64,000 nucleotides of DNA from assembly GCA_032209605.1 (NCBI GenBank), contig JASFXZ010000014.1, positions 16,635,231 to 16,699,230 of the forward strand, written 5' to 3'. The translations under genes were made by a program, and so were the position numbers. Numbering within the stretch: position 1 is the first letter of the stretch; each line of letters starts with the position of its first letter. Below are positions 45,816 through 56,125 of the stretch, piece after piece. The notes below the pieces were generated by a model. The model worked only from the letters and a program-made list of their open reading frames with translations. It was not told where the DNA came from and made no database searches. The DNA is from Mactromeris polynyma. Its lineage: Eukaryota; Mollusca; Bivalvia; Venerida; Mactridae.

Positions 45816-46624
45816 AATCAATGCCTGTTTGTGTGACTCAAAGTACCCTTACTATTGCTCCAAAATTGGTATCTTATTACGATAGTATTGAGTTTTACTT
45901 AAGGTAAGCCATCCATCATTGGCAGAGTGTCTGCGATAAATGAAACATTTGATATTTCAATCTATATAATAATGCGGATAAAAAAAATCCACAAAAAATA
46001 ATGGCCCGTTTTGTTCTCTGAAAAAATCCTTAGCCTTCAAAAATAAACTGATAAAAGGAAAATTACATTTACTTTCTTATTTCTTCCTATTTTCATATAG
46101 TGAAACCAACTATACTAAACAGACTTGCGCATCAGAAATATTTAAAAAATATAAAATACATTTTTTGGCGGGACATTTGTGTCATAAAATATTTAAATAA
46201 GGAATATTGCATGCGAACATTAAACTATCGACTATGTTAGAAAACCAAAATATCAGTTGGGCGTCATGTTTGTCTTCAAAGAAAATTTTTTGTAACATAT
46301 AACATCAACTATATCCAAATTTCAGAGACATTAACCGTCTGGATTTTGCAAAATTTCATTTTGAACAGAATGCTGCCTGAATTTTACATACGCATGGTGG
46401 TATTGGAATTTGCAATTTTGCTTATTTATTTCAAAAGTATGCTTTATTTATGGCAAATGAAGTTCAATTGTAGTTGTTAAACATATGAAATTGACATTTT
46501 TGCCAAATTGTGTCACTTCAAAGATTTAAACTAACTTTTTTTTAAATATTTTAAAATATTTTAGTAAATTACCTCCCTTTATCAATAATTACATTTTTTC
46601 CAATAAAAGCAACATTTAAAACAT

Positions 46625-46864
46625 ATATGAGCGCTGCTACGGGATTTCCAACCTCTTCTGTAAGTGACGTTATTTCAAGATAACGCAACATGTAATGTCA
46701 CTTTTGCAAGCAGGAAACAATATTTATTCAATATGGTCACTTCGTTTTCATATTTCCATATGGGGCACATATTGTTTACTGTCAGTACAGGGTGACGTCA
46801 CACGTCACATGTGACGTTTTCTTAATTAAAGAAAAGATTGGAAATCGTACAGCGGCGCTCATAT
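46625..46864. mobile_element. Foldback element family 4, copy 3 (most complete)
   Basis: About 240 bp. The left end 'tatgagcgctgctacgggat' pairs with the right end 'cgtacagcggcgctcata'; 'tttccaacctcttctgtaag' pairs with 'ttaaagaaaagattggaaat'; subterminal 'gtgacgtcacacgtcacat' lies on the right. The centre has 'ttgcaagcaggaaacaatat' and 'tcaatatggtcacttcg', inverted relative to the other copies. Confidence 0.8.
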
Positions 46865-47249
46865 AGTGAAGGACTGCCTAGAATATTATAACTTGCAACT
46901 GGTGTGAAATTATAATTTAACATACATTATACTATTTAGAAATTTATTTTAATTGTGTTTAGTTACCATATAAATAGAAGGGAAATTACCCCCACGTAAT
47001 GGACAGAATACTTCAACCAATGATGAATGGCTTACCTTAATGCATAATTCTCTCTAAATGATGAACTCTCAAGCGTTTAATTGTATTATATAAAAGTGTT
47101 GCCCAAACTTAATTGATGGCAAAACAATTGTCACGTTCTCAATGTTCAACTATTTATGTTAAGGTTTGTTGAACGGAGAATACATAGGATATTGCTCTGT
47201 ATTAATGTGTCGAAGTTTTAAATCGTTCATTTTTAAAAAAGTTGAGTTA

Positions 47250-47334
47250 CAGTAAAACCTCACCTAAAGACCACCTCAATAATAAGACCACCTCCTTTAT
47301 AAGAACACATTTTTAAAACGTTTAAAGGGTCGAA
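47250..47334. mobile_element. MITE family 2, left-half copy
   Basis: 'cagtaaaacctcacctaaag' and 'accacctcaataataagacc' match 22115-22160 almost exactly; the right half is lost after 'gtttaaagggtcg'. Confidence 0.7.
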
Positions 47335-48383
47335 GCCTTTCAGAGTTTAGGGACCTTGGATTTGACAAAAAATACTGGTAGGCCTACATGAAAGATTAAA
47401 GTTTTCAATTAGTTTCTGTTACATTTATATCATTATCTGATAATATGACTGGAAGTCGGGACAGTTCTTATTTCCTCTGACAAAATGGCATCTTGTGAGT
47501 ATAAACTTTTCAGTGATAGCCAATTCCAAGATTGACATACGTTCTAGTATCCGGAATAATTACTTCATTTCCTTTCGACCTCGGTGCTCTGTATTCAGAA
47601 AATTGGCACTTAATAAATGACCATTCATTGATACAATTTGTTTTTTTATGAGTTTAGAGCCCTTTATCGGACAGTGAGATAATTCCAGTCGGAACAACAT
47701 CTACAGGACATCGTCCTAGTTTAGAACCACTGTGTCGATTAATCATATAGAGCATAAGATAATTACCTCTGTCAAACGGTACTACGTGTTTTCTATGCAA
47801 TATGAACATGAATTATTTTGTATGGGGGGATATGTTGCTTATGACGGCTCGAAGCATTGAACAGAGACGCTTCGGAAAATATGGATCTTTCTATAATCAT
47901 TGAAAACCTTAAAAATATTTCCTAGCTGGATGGAAGACAAATATATCATGGTAAACACAGTGGTAAAATACCATTTTCAGCACACCCCGATGACAGGCTG
48001 TTTGTATCACAGTGAACGTGCTACAGAGTTGATATTAAGGCAAAATTTACTAAAACTACGGGAAAATAATATTGATGCTGTTGTGATCGATATTAATCGA
48101 AAATTAATCGAATCTGCTTGTATACAGCGACAATCGTTTGTTTTATTTTTTTAAACAATTTTTGCTAAAAACCGGTCATCTATTTTTAGTATTTTTGTAT
48201 AAAATTATGATGAAAAAAAACATTTATTTTACAAGATGGAACAAATATATTGTCACTGATGCCGTAACGGCAGTTTCTGACAAAGTTAATAATATGCATT
48301 AGGTTGAGTAAATATGAATTTAAATACAGTCGCTCGAGTTGAAAATATCACCCACACCAAGTTAGTCATATTCTTTAATGGTA
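47335..48383. other. Unassigned intronic sequence
   Basis: No exon supported. An 84-codon frame at 47900-48154 has no recognised motif and lacks flanking splice signals I would trust. Confidence 0.35.
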
Positions 48384-48597
48384 CAATGGAACACGCTTAT
48401 AACGTACTCGGTTATAACGAAAACTCGGATAATACGTAGTAATCTTTATTCCCGGACAAGCTCTTCTATATTTCATTGCTACGTGGTTATAACGAATTGG
48501 GATATAACGTAATTTCGTTGTATGGATATAACAAAGTTTGGATATACCGAAGTAAATCTCCAGGTCACCAGGAAATCGTTATAAGCGTGTTCCACTG
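48384..48597. mobile_element. MITE family 5 (pogo/Tigger-like), complete with TA flanks
   Basis: Ends 'caatggaacacgcttataac' and 'gttataagcgtgttccactg' are inverted with a single mismatch; TA lies immediately outside both (48382-48383 and 48598-48599). The interior repeats 'ggttataacga', 'ggatataacgt' and 'ggatataacaaag'. 214 bp, non-coding. Confidence 0.85.
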
Positions 48598-49381
48598 TAT
48601 CGTTTTTGTGACCCCCTCCTTGCGAATGCCCCCTCCCACTTATTGTGTTTTGATATGTGTAGGTAAGTTCTGATTTGCAAATAGGATCTATCGTGCTCTG
48701 CATTTTTCTATTTTCCGAATTATGTGCAATGTATCAACATGTTCGTAGATCATCGCCTGTGTTACACCGTTATCGATATTTCTTTGACGTTTAGTTGTCT
48801 TGATAAGTTAGCAATGTCCTTGACTATTGAACCAAGAGGTTCATCTGATTTAGTATCAAGAAGAAACATGACACACATTTGCTTGAGAACAAATTAGTTG
48901 GAGCATCTGAAAGGTATAGATTAATGTGAACTTCCTGTTTTAACAAGCTGAGTCAGTCTCATATTACGATATAATACAAATCTCCCGAATTCTTCGTGTG
49001 TGAATCTGTCGTGAACACTCTGCGTCATCTGTCCTAATTAATTTTGCCATCAACGCATCTGCCTTTCTTCCTGTGCGAAAAGTTCGAATGATTTCAACAT
49101 TTAATCCAACTAATTAGGTTATAAAATGATGGTCACGTGGACATTTCACTATGCACGTGCCAAGTGCAGTGTTCGTGCAACTGACACATGTCAAGAACCG
49201 TAGCATTTTTCTCACAATCAATGGACTTTGTCAGATTGTCCTCTGGTTATAAATCATGTTTGATATTTTACATAAATTTAGTCACGTGAATTATTTTTAT
49301 TCCATGTTCCTGTTTGTTGTTGTTGTTTTTTGTGTTTTTTGTTGTTGTTGTTGTTTTTAATTTTATTTTTTCTATTTTCAG

Positions 49382-50274
49382 CGAACAAGCGAGATAGATG
49401 TTTGATGTTCAAAGTTTCTAAAATCAAGAACATTGAGGGTGTGGCACCATTTAGCCCTTTTCGTATGAATTTATGGATGTATTTACGTAAGATTTCAAGG
49501 CCGAAAAGGAACAAGAAAAAGAAAGGCGAAAATGCCAAGGTCGCGAAAAGCGGTGACACTATAAGAAATAAGTTGGAAAAGAATAATGATAAAAAGCGAA
49601 AACGGAAGAAGAAAGGAAGAAGGATAAAACTATTTGTTACTGACGGTGCAAAAAGGTTAACTACCACGCGTATGAATATAAGATTGAAAGGCTGGTATAA
49701 AATAGAATTACCCATTTCGCGATTTCCAACCGAAATCTCAGAAAATGATAGCTTTAAGCTTTGTTTTAAGTGTAAAAGATGCAAACGATACAAAATGGTT
49801 CTTTATAGAAAAGACAGCAAAGATATTAATGATGAAGCACCAAAAATTCCTTTCATTGAATTTGAAACTGTTAGATCTCGTTCCAGAAGATCCACTGACG
49901 CCACAATCAATAAACGACGTCATCATCATTCCTCACGTGGGCATGCGCACTTGGTGCGAGCCATGAACAATTCCTGCTGTGAGGAAAGCACATATACACA
50001 AGATATTACGGAGTGGTTCCCCAATATACTCTATCCGTCTTTGATAAACTTCAGTACGTGCGGAACCACATTTAACTCTAGTTATACCAAGCCGCTACTA
50101 TCTCAACATCGTACAAACTTACGGGAAGCCACGATTGTGGAGAATGGGAAGTGTGTACCTAGATCTTTTGAAAAATTTTCATTTTTATTTATTGACAACA
50201 AAAATAATTTTAAAACTGGCGACATACAAAATTTAATTCCAAATGGATGTATTTGTCAGAAATTGTTATCATAG
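49382..50274 (+). CDS. Activin/inhibin-beta-like ligand, second coding exon (prodomain, furin site and mature cystine-knot domain)
   Basis: Residues 102-398 of the spliced precursor. Prodomain: 'LWMYLRK' (132-138) matches the LWxxLK strand of activin beta; a Lys/Arg-rich stretch spans about 141-183; a W (206) and 'CFKCKRC' (229-235) precede 'PFIEFETV', the order of activin prodomains. Furin-type site RSRSRR ends at residue 271 (codon ending 49890). Mature part (127 residues): CC (300-301), 'ITEWFPNILYPSLINFSTCG' (310-329) equivalent to the GW..WI.aP..f...YC block, 'CVP' at 359, 'FLFIDNKNN', and terminal 'GCICQ' (391-393). Three N-glycosylation sequons. Missing: the interchain cysteine (K358-C359 instead of CC) and knot cysteine 3 (Phe332 at C+4). 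A secreted signal that would act through type I/II Ser/Thr kinase receptors. The hydrophobic codons before 49382 are translated splice tract, not signal peptide. Confidence 0.87.
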
Positions 50275-50750
50275 ATTCATTAAAGGCTGCGATAGTGTTT
50301 GTTTTTTTAATTATGGTCGCCATAAACATTATAAGAAGAGTTGCTGTCTTCACATGTTCGATAGATTTTGCAGTTTGTTGCAGATAAAAGTATTTGTATA
50401 TGAAAAAAAAACCATCACACGTTCGTTCATTTGAGTTGATTGTTTTTTTTTTCAGTATGATGTTTTAATATTTAGTATGTATGAAAAAAACACACACTTG
50501 GAGCAATGGTAACCAATGGCATTACGTTTAGTGAAATAAATTGATCACGTGAGTAAAATGCGGCGACATTGCCTCAATTGTTATTTACATTCGTTGGCTA
50601 TCAAAATACCGGTACTATGAATAGTTCACAAAACTGACTTTAGGCTAATTTATATTCCGCTTTGAACTTGCACTTATTTGAATAACTACGGTAACGACTT
50701 GTTTTAGTGGATATAAACTATTATTCATAAGCACTTGATCACTGGGCGCC
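50275..50750. other. 3' flank of the activin-like gene
   Basis: Probable 3'UTR followed by intergenic DNA. The nearest good polyadenylation hexamer is AATAAA at 50535-50540, directly before CACGTG (50546-50551). A T-rich acceptor-like 'tgttttttttttcag' at 50441-50455 has no obvious partner donor. Confidence 0.4.
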
Positions 50751-50752
50751 AG

Positions 50753-50824
50753 TATAAATAGTCACGTGATTAATTTGCTGTACTATGACTTACACTCATC
50801 AGACGTTTCCTATTCTGTGTAAGA
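50753..50824 (+). promoter_or_regulatory. Promoter-like cluster: TATA box with adjacent E-box and donor
   Basis: TATAAATAG (50753-50761) is followed at once by the E-box CACGTG (50763-50768). Initiation would fall near 50783, and 'gtaaga' at 50819 could end a short first exon. No downstream coding exon is confirmed. It could drive a non-coding transcript or be a chance cluster. Confidence 0.3.
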
Positions 50825-50963
50825 ACACCATGACAATGTATATTTATTGTATGTTAGAGATACATGTATGTGACTAAGCTTTACTGTACTTTTGTTTTGT
50901 TTATATTGAATCACTATGACAGCTTTTAAGTGAATTCTATTTTCGAACTACGCGTTTCCTTAC

Positions 50964-51221
50964 CACGCCAAACGATCATGATTAAATGCATCACAATGTT
51001 CCGGAAATTCGTTCGTCCGTCTGTAATTTTCGTCATAACATCGTGTCCACACTTTATTTCTTCAATGTTCACAACCGTAAGAATTTCTTCACTATACCAT
51101 ACAAGACCTTGAAACGAGTTGTCCCCGTTCACTGCTGGATAAATGATCACCCAACACAGCAAGTAGTATAAAATTTCAAAATCAAGATATTCTGTTCCAT
51201 CCCACACAGGGTTCGCTTGAC
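50964..51221 (-). CDS. Possible internal exon, phase 1-1, 258 bp, unknown family
   Basis: On the minus strand an acceptor 'ttttatttaattttag' ends at 51222 and a donor 'gtaagg' starts at 50963. The 258 bases between are open in one frame, with phase 1 at both ends, typical of shuffled extracellular domains. The peptide contains 'NPVWDGTEYLDFEILYY', a hydrophobic stretch, 'NGDNSFQGLVWYSEEI' and 'CGHD', with two cysteines. I do not recognise the domain. + strand frames are open over parts of it too, so coding status is uncertain. It lies convergent to the activin-like gene. Confidence 0.27.
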
Positions 51222-51249
51222 CTAAAATTAAATAAAACCTTTAATCCAT

Positions 51250-51790
51250 TAATATTTACGATTTCTGCAGCATCCATGCATCATCCTTTCTTAACTTTCT
51301 CCACATGATCTCGCTAAAGCTTTAACAATGGACTGCGAAGTACTCGATGGATATTCTCCAAACATTTTGTGACACCCTGGCATAGTTACACTGTATTCAG
51401 TGGATTACGCTCCACTTCACAGAACGGTCAATGGAGATAAAAAATAAGACAGAATATATAAACTACTTCCTTTCATTATCCACTTGATGGACGAAGCATC
51501 CGTACATCAAACTTTCTCTATTCTATCCAAATGGTTCCGCTCTACTGTACACTATAGAGTAGTAGAATGTAAACTTAGAAACAAAAATAAACGACTTCTA
51601 TTGACCGTTTGATGAATGTTCACTAAACGAAGTCTGTAGCGTTCATTAGACTATATCAAGTTGTTCCATACGATCCCGCTCCAAGCCCAAAGTTGGAGCT
51701 AAACTAAAAGCCCATATACGACGTTTTCTCCTGAAACCCTTGATGAATGTTCTCTAAATCTAGTGTACTATCTGTGGCGTACTTGAATCC
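51250..51790. repeat. Degenerate tandem block, about 105-145-bp step, 4 units
   Basis: Two landmarks recur in order. One is 'ctcgatggatattctccaaa' (51339), 'cttgatggacgaagc' (51484), 'tttgatgaatgttcactaaa' (51607) and 'cttgatgaatgttctctaaa' (51743). The other is 'ccacatgatctcgct' (51300), 'agtggattacgctcca' (51401), 'ccaaatggttccgctc' (51527) and 'tccatacgatcccgctcca' (51665). Units are strongly diverged. Confidence 0.6.
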
Positions 51791-51883
51791 GTCTTCTTTC
51801 TCAATTATATTCATTTTTTTTAATCAACCGCACACAATGGTTGCAAATCTAGAACCTCTGGTATCAACCAGGTGAGCGAAGTA

Positions 51884-51924
51884 GGCCTCTTTTGGCCTCT
51901 TTTGGCCTCTTTTGGCCTCTTTTG
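51884..51924. repeat. 10-bp tandem repeat, 4 copies
   Basis: Four exact 'ggcctctttt' units starting at 51884, 51894, 51904 and 51914, ending 'ggtacc'. They follow 'ccaggtgagcgaagta', a lead-in I associate with a dispersed mollusc repeat. Confidence 0.9.
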
Positions 51925-53045
51925 GTACCATTAATTTGTCCGCCCTCAATGTTGTAAGGAATGTGTAGATGCATCGAGGTGGCGACTTCGTGTGGCTTAA
52001 ATGAGATGTTGGAATGAGGCTTTACTTGAGTTGAATCTCAATGCTCAGAATTTAATCTCAAATCTCAATTTTCTTAGGTTTTGTTCATATTTAAATATGT
52101 ATGCTTATAGCGTTATGGTTTTAAAACCTCAAGAGTATCCCTTTAAGAAATGTAATAATATGACTTGTTGACATTTTAAACTTGACACCACCCTTTTTGT
52201 TCAATACCAGAGACGAGTTTTAATAGGTAGGGGAAATAATCAAGAAAAGTGACCTAAGGTAGAAAATGTAAGTGTCCATAAATATGTTTCTTCGCTTTGC
52301 TGGCAACAAAATGGCGTCCACCAGTCCAGACGCAAAACAAAGCTAGCACTGTCAGATCACGCTACCTATCTAAAGATATTGACCACTTTTCCTGCATTTA
52401 AGAAACGGCACCGCTACTTTACCCTGTGTAGCGCCTGGTAAAACATTTTCCTATCTCTAAAATTGCCTCTGCTGGCATATCCTAGAACAAACTTGCATTT
52501 ACCTTCTGTCAGAACAAAAATACGTTTTACCACGCGACTTTCGTTAACGAGTGTTCAAATGTAAATCTAATTATATTGTGAAATATGAATATGTGTTGTA
52601 AGTACATGCGTCATTATTTAGCAGTTATTACATGACACATTAGTATATATAGGAGATAATAGCCCCGGAAGTGTGATATCTGCCCGAAGGTATTTGCTTG
52701 CACTGTAACTGGGCTATTACTACTCACACTTCTACGCAATGTCTTGATCTGGTTAGTCCATATAATTGTTTGTTTAGGTTTTGTTACTGTCATCATGTTG
52801 GATTGTTACACTTGCCATGTTGTTGACAAACTCGGACCACGTGTCCACGTTGTATCCATACCTGTTCCGAAAAGTGTTCTATATTTAGACCGTTTCTTAG
52901 CAACATGTAAACAATAAATAACGTTTTGGTAATATACATATTGTTGGCGTAAAAATTAAATAAATAATCGGTCTGTGACTCAAGAATAAGCTGTTTGTTC
53001 CGCGTTGATTTGGGTTTGAGGAACATGTAGTGATTGAACGGTCGG
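51925..53045. other. Unassigned sequence
   Basis: No exon supported. Words such as 'gagttgaatctcaatgctca' at 52030-52070 recall the interior of the MITE at 19380-19598, without ends. CACGTG at 52839-52844. Confidence 0.35.
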
Positions 53046-53048
53046 AAA

Positions 53049-53195
53049 TGACGTCATAATTCGCATAAACGTTTTCCAACGCAGTATCGGATCCCATAAT
53101 GAAAGTGTCCTCAATGATTCGCGTGCGATTTTGTGACGTAATAAAACGGATGACGTTTTGTTACTATAAATAGTAGAGCTACCATATTTTAATAC
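53049..53195 (+). promoter_or_regulatory. Promoter-like cluster: three CRE-type sites and a TATA box
   Basis: TGACGTCA (53049-53056), TGACGTAA (53134-53141) and TGACGTTT (53151-53158) lead into TATAAATAG (53165-53173), all on +. Initiation would be near 53195. No downstream exon could be assigned; the next frames (for example 54086-54304) lack an ATG or known motif. The block is read as a CREB/ATF-type promoter by motif only. Confidence 0.35.
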
Positions 53196-53199
53196 ATTT

Positions 53200-54715
53200 C
53201 ACACCCATTCGTGATAGGACGTGTTATCCGCTATGATGATGAGTACCTAATAGTGTTACTTGCTCCGTCAAAACTATTGTCCGTTATTATTTACTCGAAT
53301 ACGATTGTAGAGCACGATTGTCAACCAATGAAAACATGTTTTGGAAAATATTGACCAATAAACATCGGGTACACAATAACGGAATTCTAATTCTATTTGT
53401 TGAGCAGTATCTATATCTTAAAAGTTATATAGAGGTTTGTTTATGTTAAAGTATTAAGTTGGTGATATTTTCTTTTCTGTTATTTTACAAGATGAATACA
53501 CGTTATTACTTTGTCAGATGCAGGGAGGTTATATTCTAAAGTTATTTTCTAAAAAGGCAAATTTGTTGCATTGTTTTAAGAGTTTCATATCCGAAATTAA
53601 AACTGTATTGAGAAAATGAATGCTACATTAGGTATTACGATATATTTATAACACGATATAATAATCGATTTTCGTTTACGATATGTTATAGATTTGCATA
53701 TTTTCGAAACGTTAAGAATCTTTTTAGGTATTGTAGCAAACGAGATTTTTTCACTAATTTGGAATATCATGTTGTAAAATATTGTCCATCATGTACTAAT
53801 AGCATAACCATATGTGGTGTTGTGTATATACTACAGGTGTAAATCTCTTCTTTTTTGTCATTGTGATAATTGGGCAATAAATTGTACATAACTCGACTGT
53901 GAGCATGTTACAAATTATGTCATGAGGTCATCGCTTACAGATAGTAATTCTTGTTTGTTTTAACGTTTGTTTCACCTTTAGTTTTCTTAATAGGGCTTTC
54001 AACGATATTTAATGAATTTTGAAAAGCCATTTATTTTGAATAATCCAAACTTGACCTACATCTCTGCATCTTGTGTTAGTTGTAAGTGACAAAGAGACGT
54101 CATTTGCATAAATTCGCTAACAAGCTTTCAACAAAAGCGTACACTACATCACCTAGATATTTGAGAACCAAAAAACACTTTATAGTGATTCGAAATTTTT
54201 TATGTAACTGGATTTTGCATTTAAAGCGATCTGCTCATAGGAAACAAAGAATGTTAATGCGATATTTTAATTCATGGTTTTGTCACATCTGCCTTTTTCT
54301 TTAATGTGTGTATTAAATATGGCTTGGCATTATACATGACGTATTCTAAAACCGATCTGATTTTTTTCGATTCACGTTTATGATATCGTTCTCTGCCTCA
54401 TCGGATTTTTTTCTCAATAGATCTGGATAACTATACAAAACGTAGCAATTAAACTTTTAGAATATATAATAAGTGACCGCGATCACAGATGCTATTGTTT
54501 ATATGTAAATTAAGAAATTGTTTTATCGACTTCTATAATTTTTCTGCTATTTAAGTCTTATTTTTGTCAGTTTGTATTTCTGTACTATCACTGTTGGATT
54601 AAAATGCCATTCAAAAAAGATGCAAGTGATTTTAAAGGTATACTTTTGTAACAAGTCCATTTCGAACATCTTGTGGCATCTTATCTATCAAATAAAATAT
54701 CAATTTTTGCTACCT
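53200..54715. other. Unassigned AT-rich sequence
   Basis: Would be the transcribed region if the cluster at 53049-53195 is a real promoter. No long frame or repeat element seen. Confidence 0.35.
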
Positions 54716-54717
54716 TT

Positions 54718-54835
54718 ACAACGCAACATCTCTAGAGTAACACCCTTTTTGAAATGCACATTTGTTATTGTTGTTGAGAAAGTGGTGCTCTAAACAAGTT
54801 TAATTGATAATAAATTCTTACTATGAATAATGATC
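54718..54835. mobile_element. MITE family 3 fragment
   Basis: 'caacgcaacatctctagagt' and 'gttgttgttgagaaagtggt' followed by 'aaattcttactatg', the inverted family core. Confidence 0.45.
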
Positions 54836-55344
54836 CCTTTTCTGAAGCGAGTCTGTCGCCCAAGAGTCCGGCCGCACTTGAGTTTGCTACTTGAAAAATT
54901 GTCACCAAATCTCGGATCCTGCCGCTGTAAAACGTTTAGCATTTTATCACGATAGTTAATGTTCGGAAGCTGTCGGATCAACATTATAAATGTTAATTTA
55001 ACAGATTCGGTTACCGTTTGCGCAGATTCGTTTTACAATGCACATTTTTGCAATTATTTTCCGGTTCGTTGGGTGTACGGAGTAGATCAACTTTAGCGTC
55101 GACTGCCTGATAGAAAATGACTAAATTCGCTTAGTCATGACAAATTTTATCATATTCGAAATTTGTTTTTGTGAAATATTTGGCATATTTGGAAGATTGA
55201 GGCAAAACTGATAAGAAATTTAAATATCTAAGATTAATTTTCAGATACTATTGGTGAAACGTGGCTTTATCTATTAAGTTTAGTAACAACTTCTCCTTTC
55301 TATTCTTGTAGATTGTATTTATAAAGAGAATCAGGATCGCAAGA
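54836..55344. other. Unassigned sequence
   Basis: Nothing supportable. A GC-richer patch at 54845-54880 has no identifiable structure. Confidence 0.3.
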
Positions 55345-55490
55345 ATCAACAACATTTCTTTAACAACATCATAAATATTTCCTGTAGTAAGAATTTACAA
55401 TTAAATTAAACGCTGTAGGAGAACAACCTCTCAACTACAATCAAAATATACGTCTCCCATAGGACGTTGATCTGGGGAGAGTATAGCTCC
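55345..55490. mobile_element. MITE family 3, copy
   Basis: 'caacaacatttctttaacaa', 'ctgtagtaagaatttacaat', 'gagaacaacctctcaactac', 'tacgtctcccataggacgtt' and 'gatctggggagagtatagct' in family order. Confidence 0.65.
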
Positions 55491-55855
55491 TGCTGGTGAT
55501 ATGTTGACCATTAATAGCAAAATATCACCTTTTTAGTAAATATGTGCGAAAATAGTTATCACCGATGTCCAGTATCGATACCCAAATTCTAATATTAGAT
55601 TTTTGTCCGCCTGCAAATTTATTTCTGTGACACATATTTATTATTTATCTTATGTATTTTGATGTTCTTGTGAACGTTTGGCATACACCTGTTGTTATTT
55701 CGTTCGTTAAAACGGCGCGTTGAACAAGTGTTTATTACAGCCCTTTCAATGTATCACAAATATTCGCATACATTTGTGTGATTTTATTCGATATTTACTA
55801 TGATCTCTGTCTGTTTATACAACTCGGACATTAATGTTATGTAATTATCAATACT

Positions 55856-56125
55856 TTGCCCCAGGGTGGATGGCTGGTCTGACCCAGGGAAATTAGTCGA
55901 TTTGTATGTTTGGGTCTTATTCGCCATCCTGGAGCCCAGCATTGTGTTTATAATTCGAACAGGGGAGGGTGTAACTAATTTCCCACTTTCGGAATCTATT
56001 TAAACTCGGGCAAAAGTATATTTTTCCGGACCCGGAATCATTCGGCGTGTCAAATTCCCGCCTGTCGGGAATTGTTTTTGTCTATTGGCCCGCATATCCC
56101 CGCCCCCCGGGTAATACATGATAAG
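55856..56125. repeat. GC-rich patch, unidentified, possibly a repeat
   Basis: 'gccccagggtggatggctgg', 'cccagggaaattag', 'cggacccggaatcattcggc' and 'cccgcctgtcgggaattg' (a local 'ttcccg..cgggaa' palindrome) stand out from AT-rich flanks. No A/B boxes and no frame. Confidence 0.35.

Larger units (their letters stand above)
25943..49381 (+). other. 23.4-kb intron of the activin-like gene
   Basis: Runs from the 'gtaagt' donor to the acceptor 'tttttctattttcag' at 49381, preceded by a T/GTT-rich tract from about 49310. It holds two large minisatellites, a GCT/GTT tract, at least two SINEs, four MITE types and several foldbacks. No further prodomain exon is needed: the distance from the splice junction (residue 102) to the 'LWMYLRK' strand (residues 132-138) is close to that expected in activin beta chains. 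Vertebrate activin/inhibin beta genes also have two coding exons around one large intron. Unlisted parts (for example 28440-29030, 30400-31060, 33080-33985, 34610-35540, 36640-37655, 40700-42255, 43070-43930, 44480-45660) show no feature I can support. Confidence 0.6.

Noticed and set aside
46790..46820. CRE promoter sites in the intron
   Set aside because: These TGACGTCA motifs are part of the foldback family 4 arms, shared by all copies, so they are not evidence of a local promoter.
49330..49381. Signal-peptide-like hydrophobic start (LLLLLFLILFFLF) of the mature-ligand frame
   Set aside because: It is the translated polypyrimidine tract of the splice acceptor; the real signal peptide is in the exon at 25639. 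No ATG is present at 49330.
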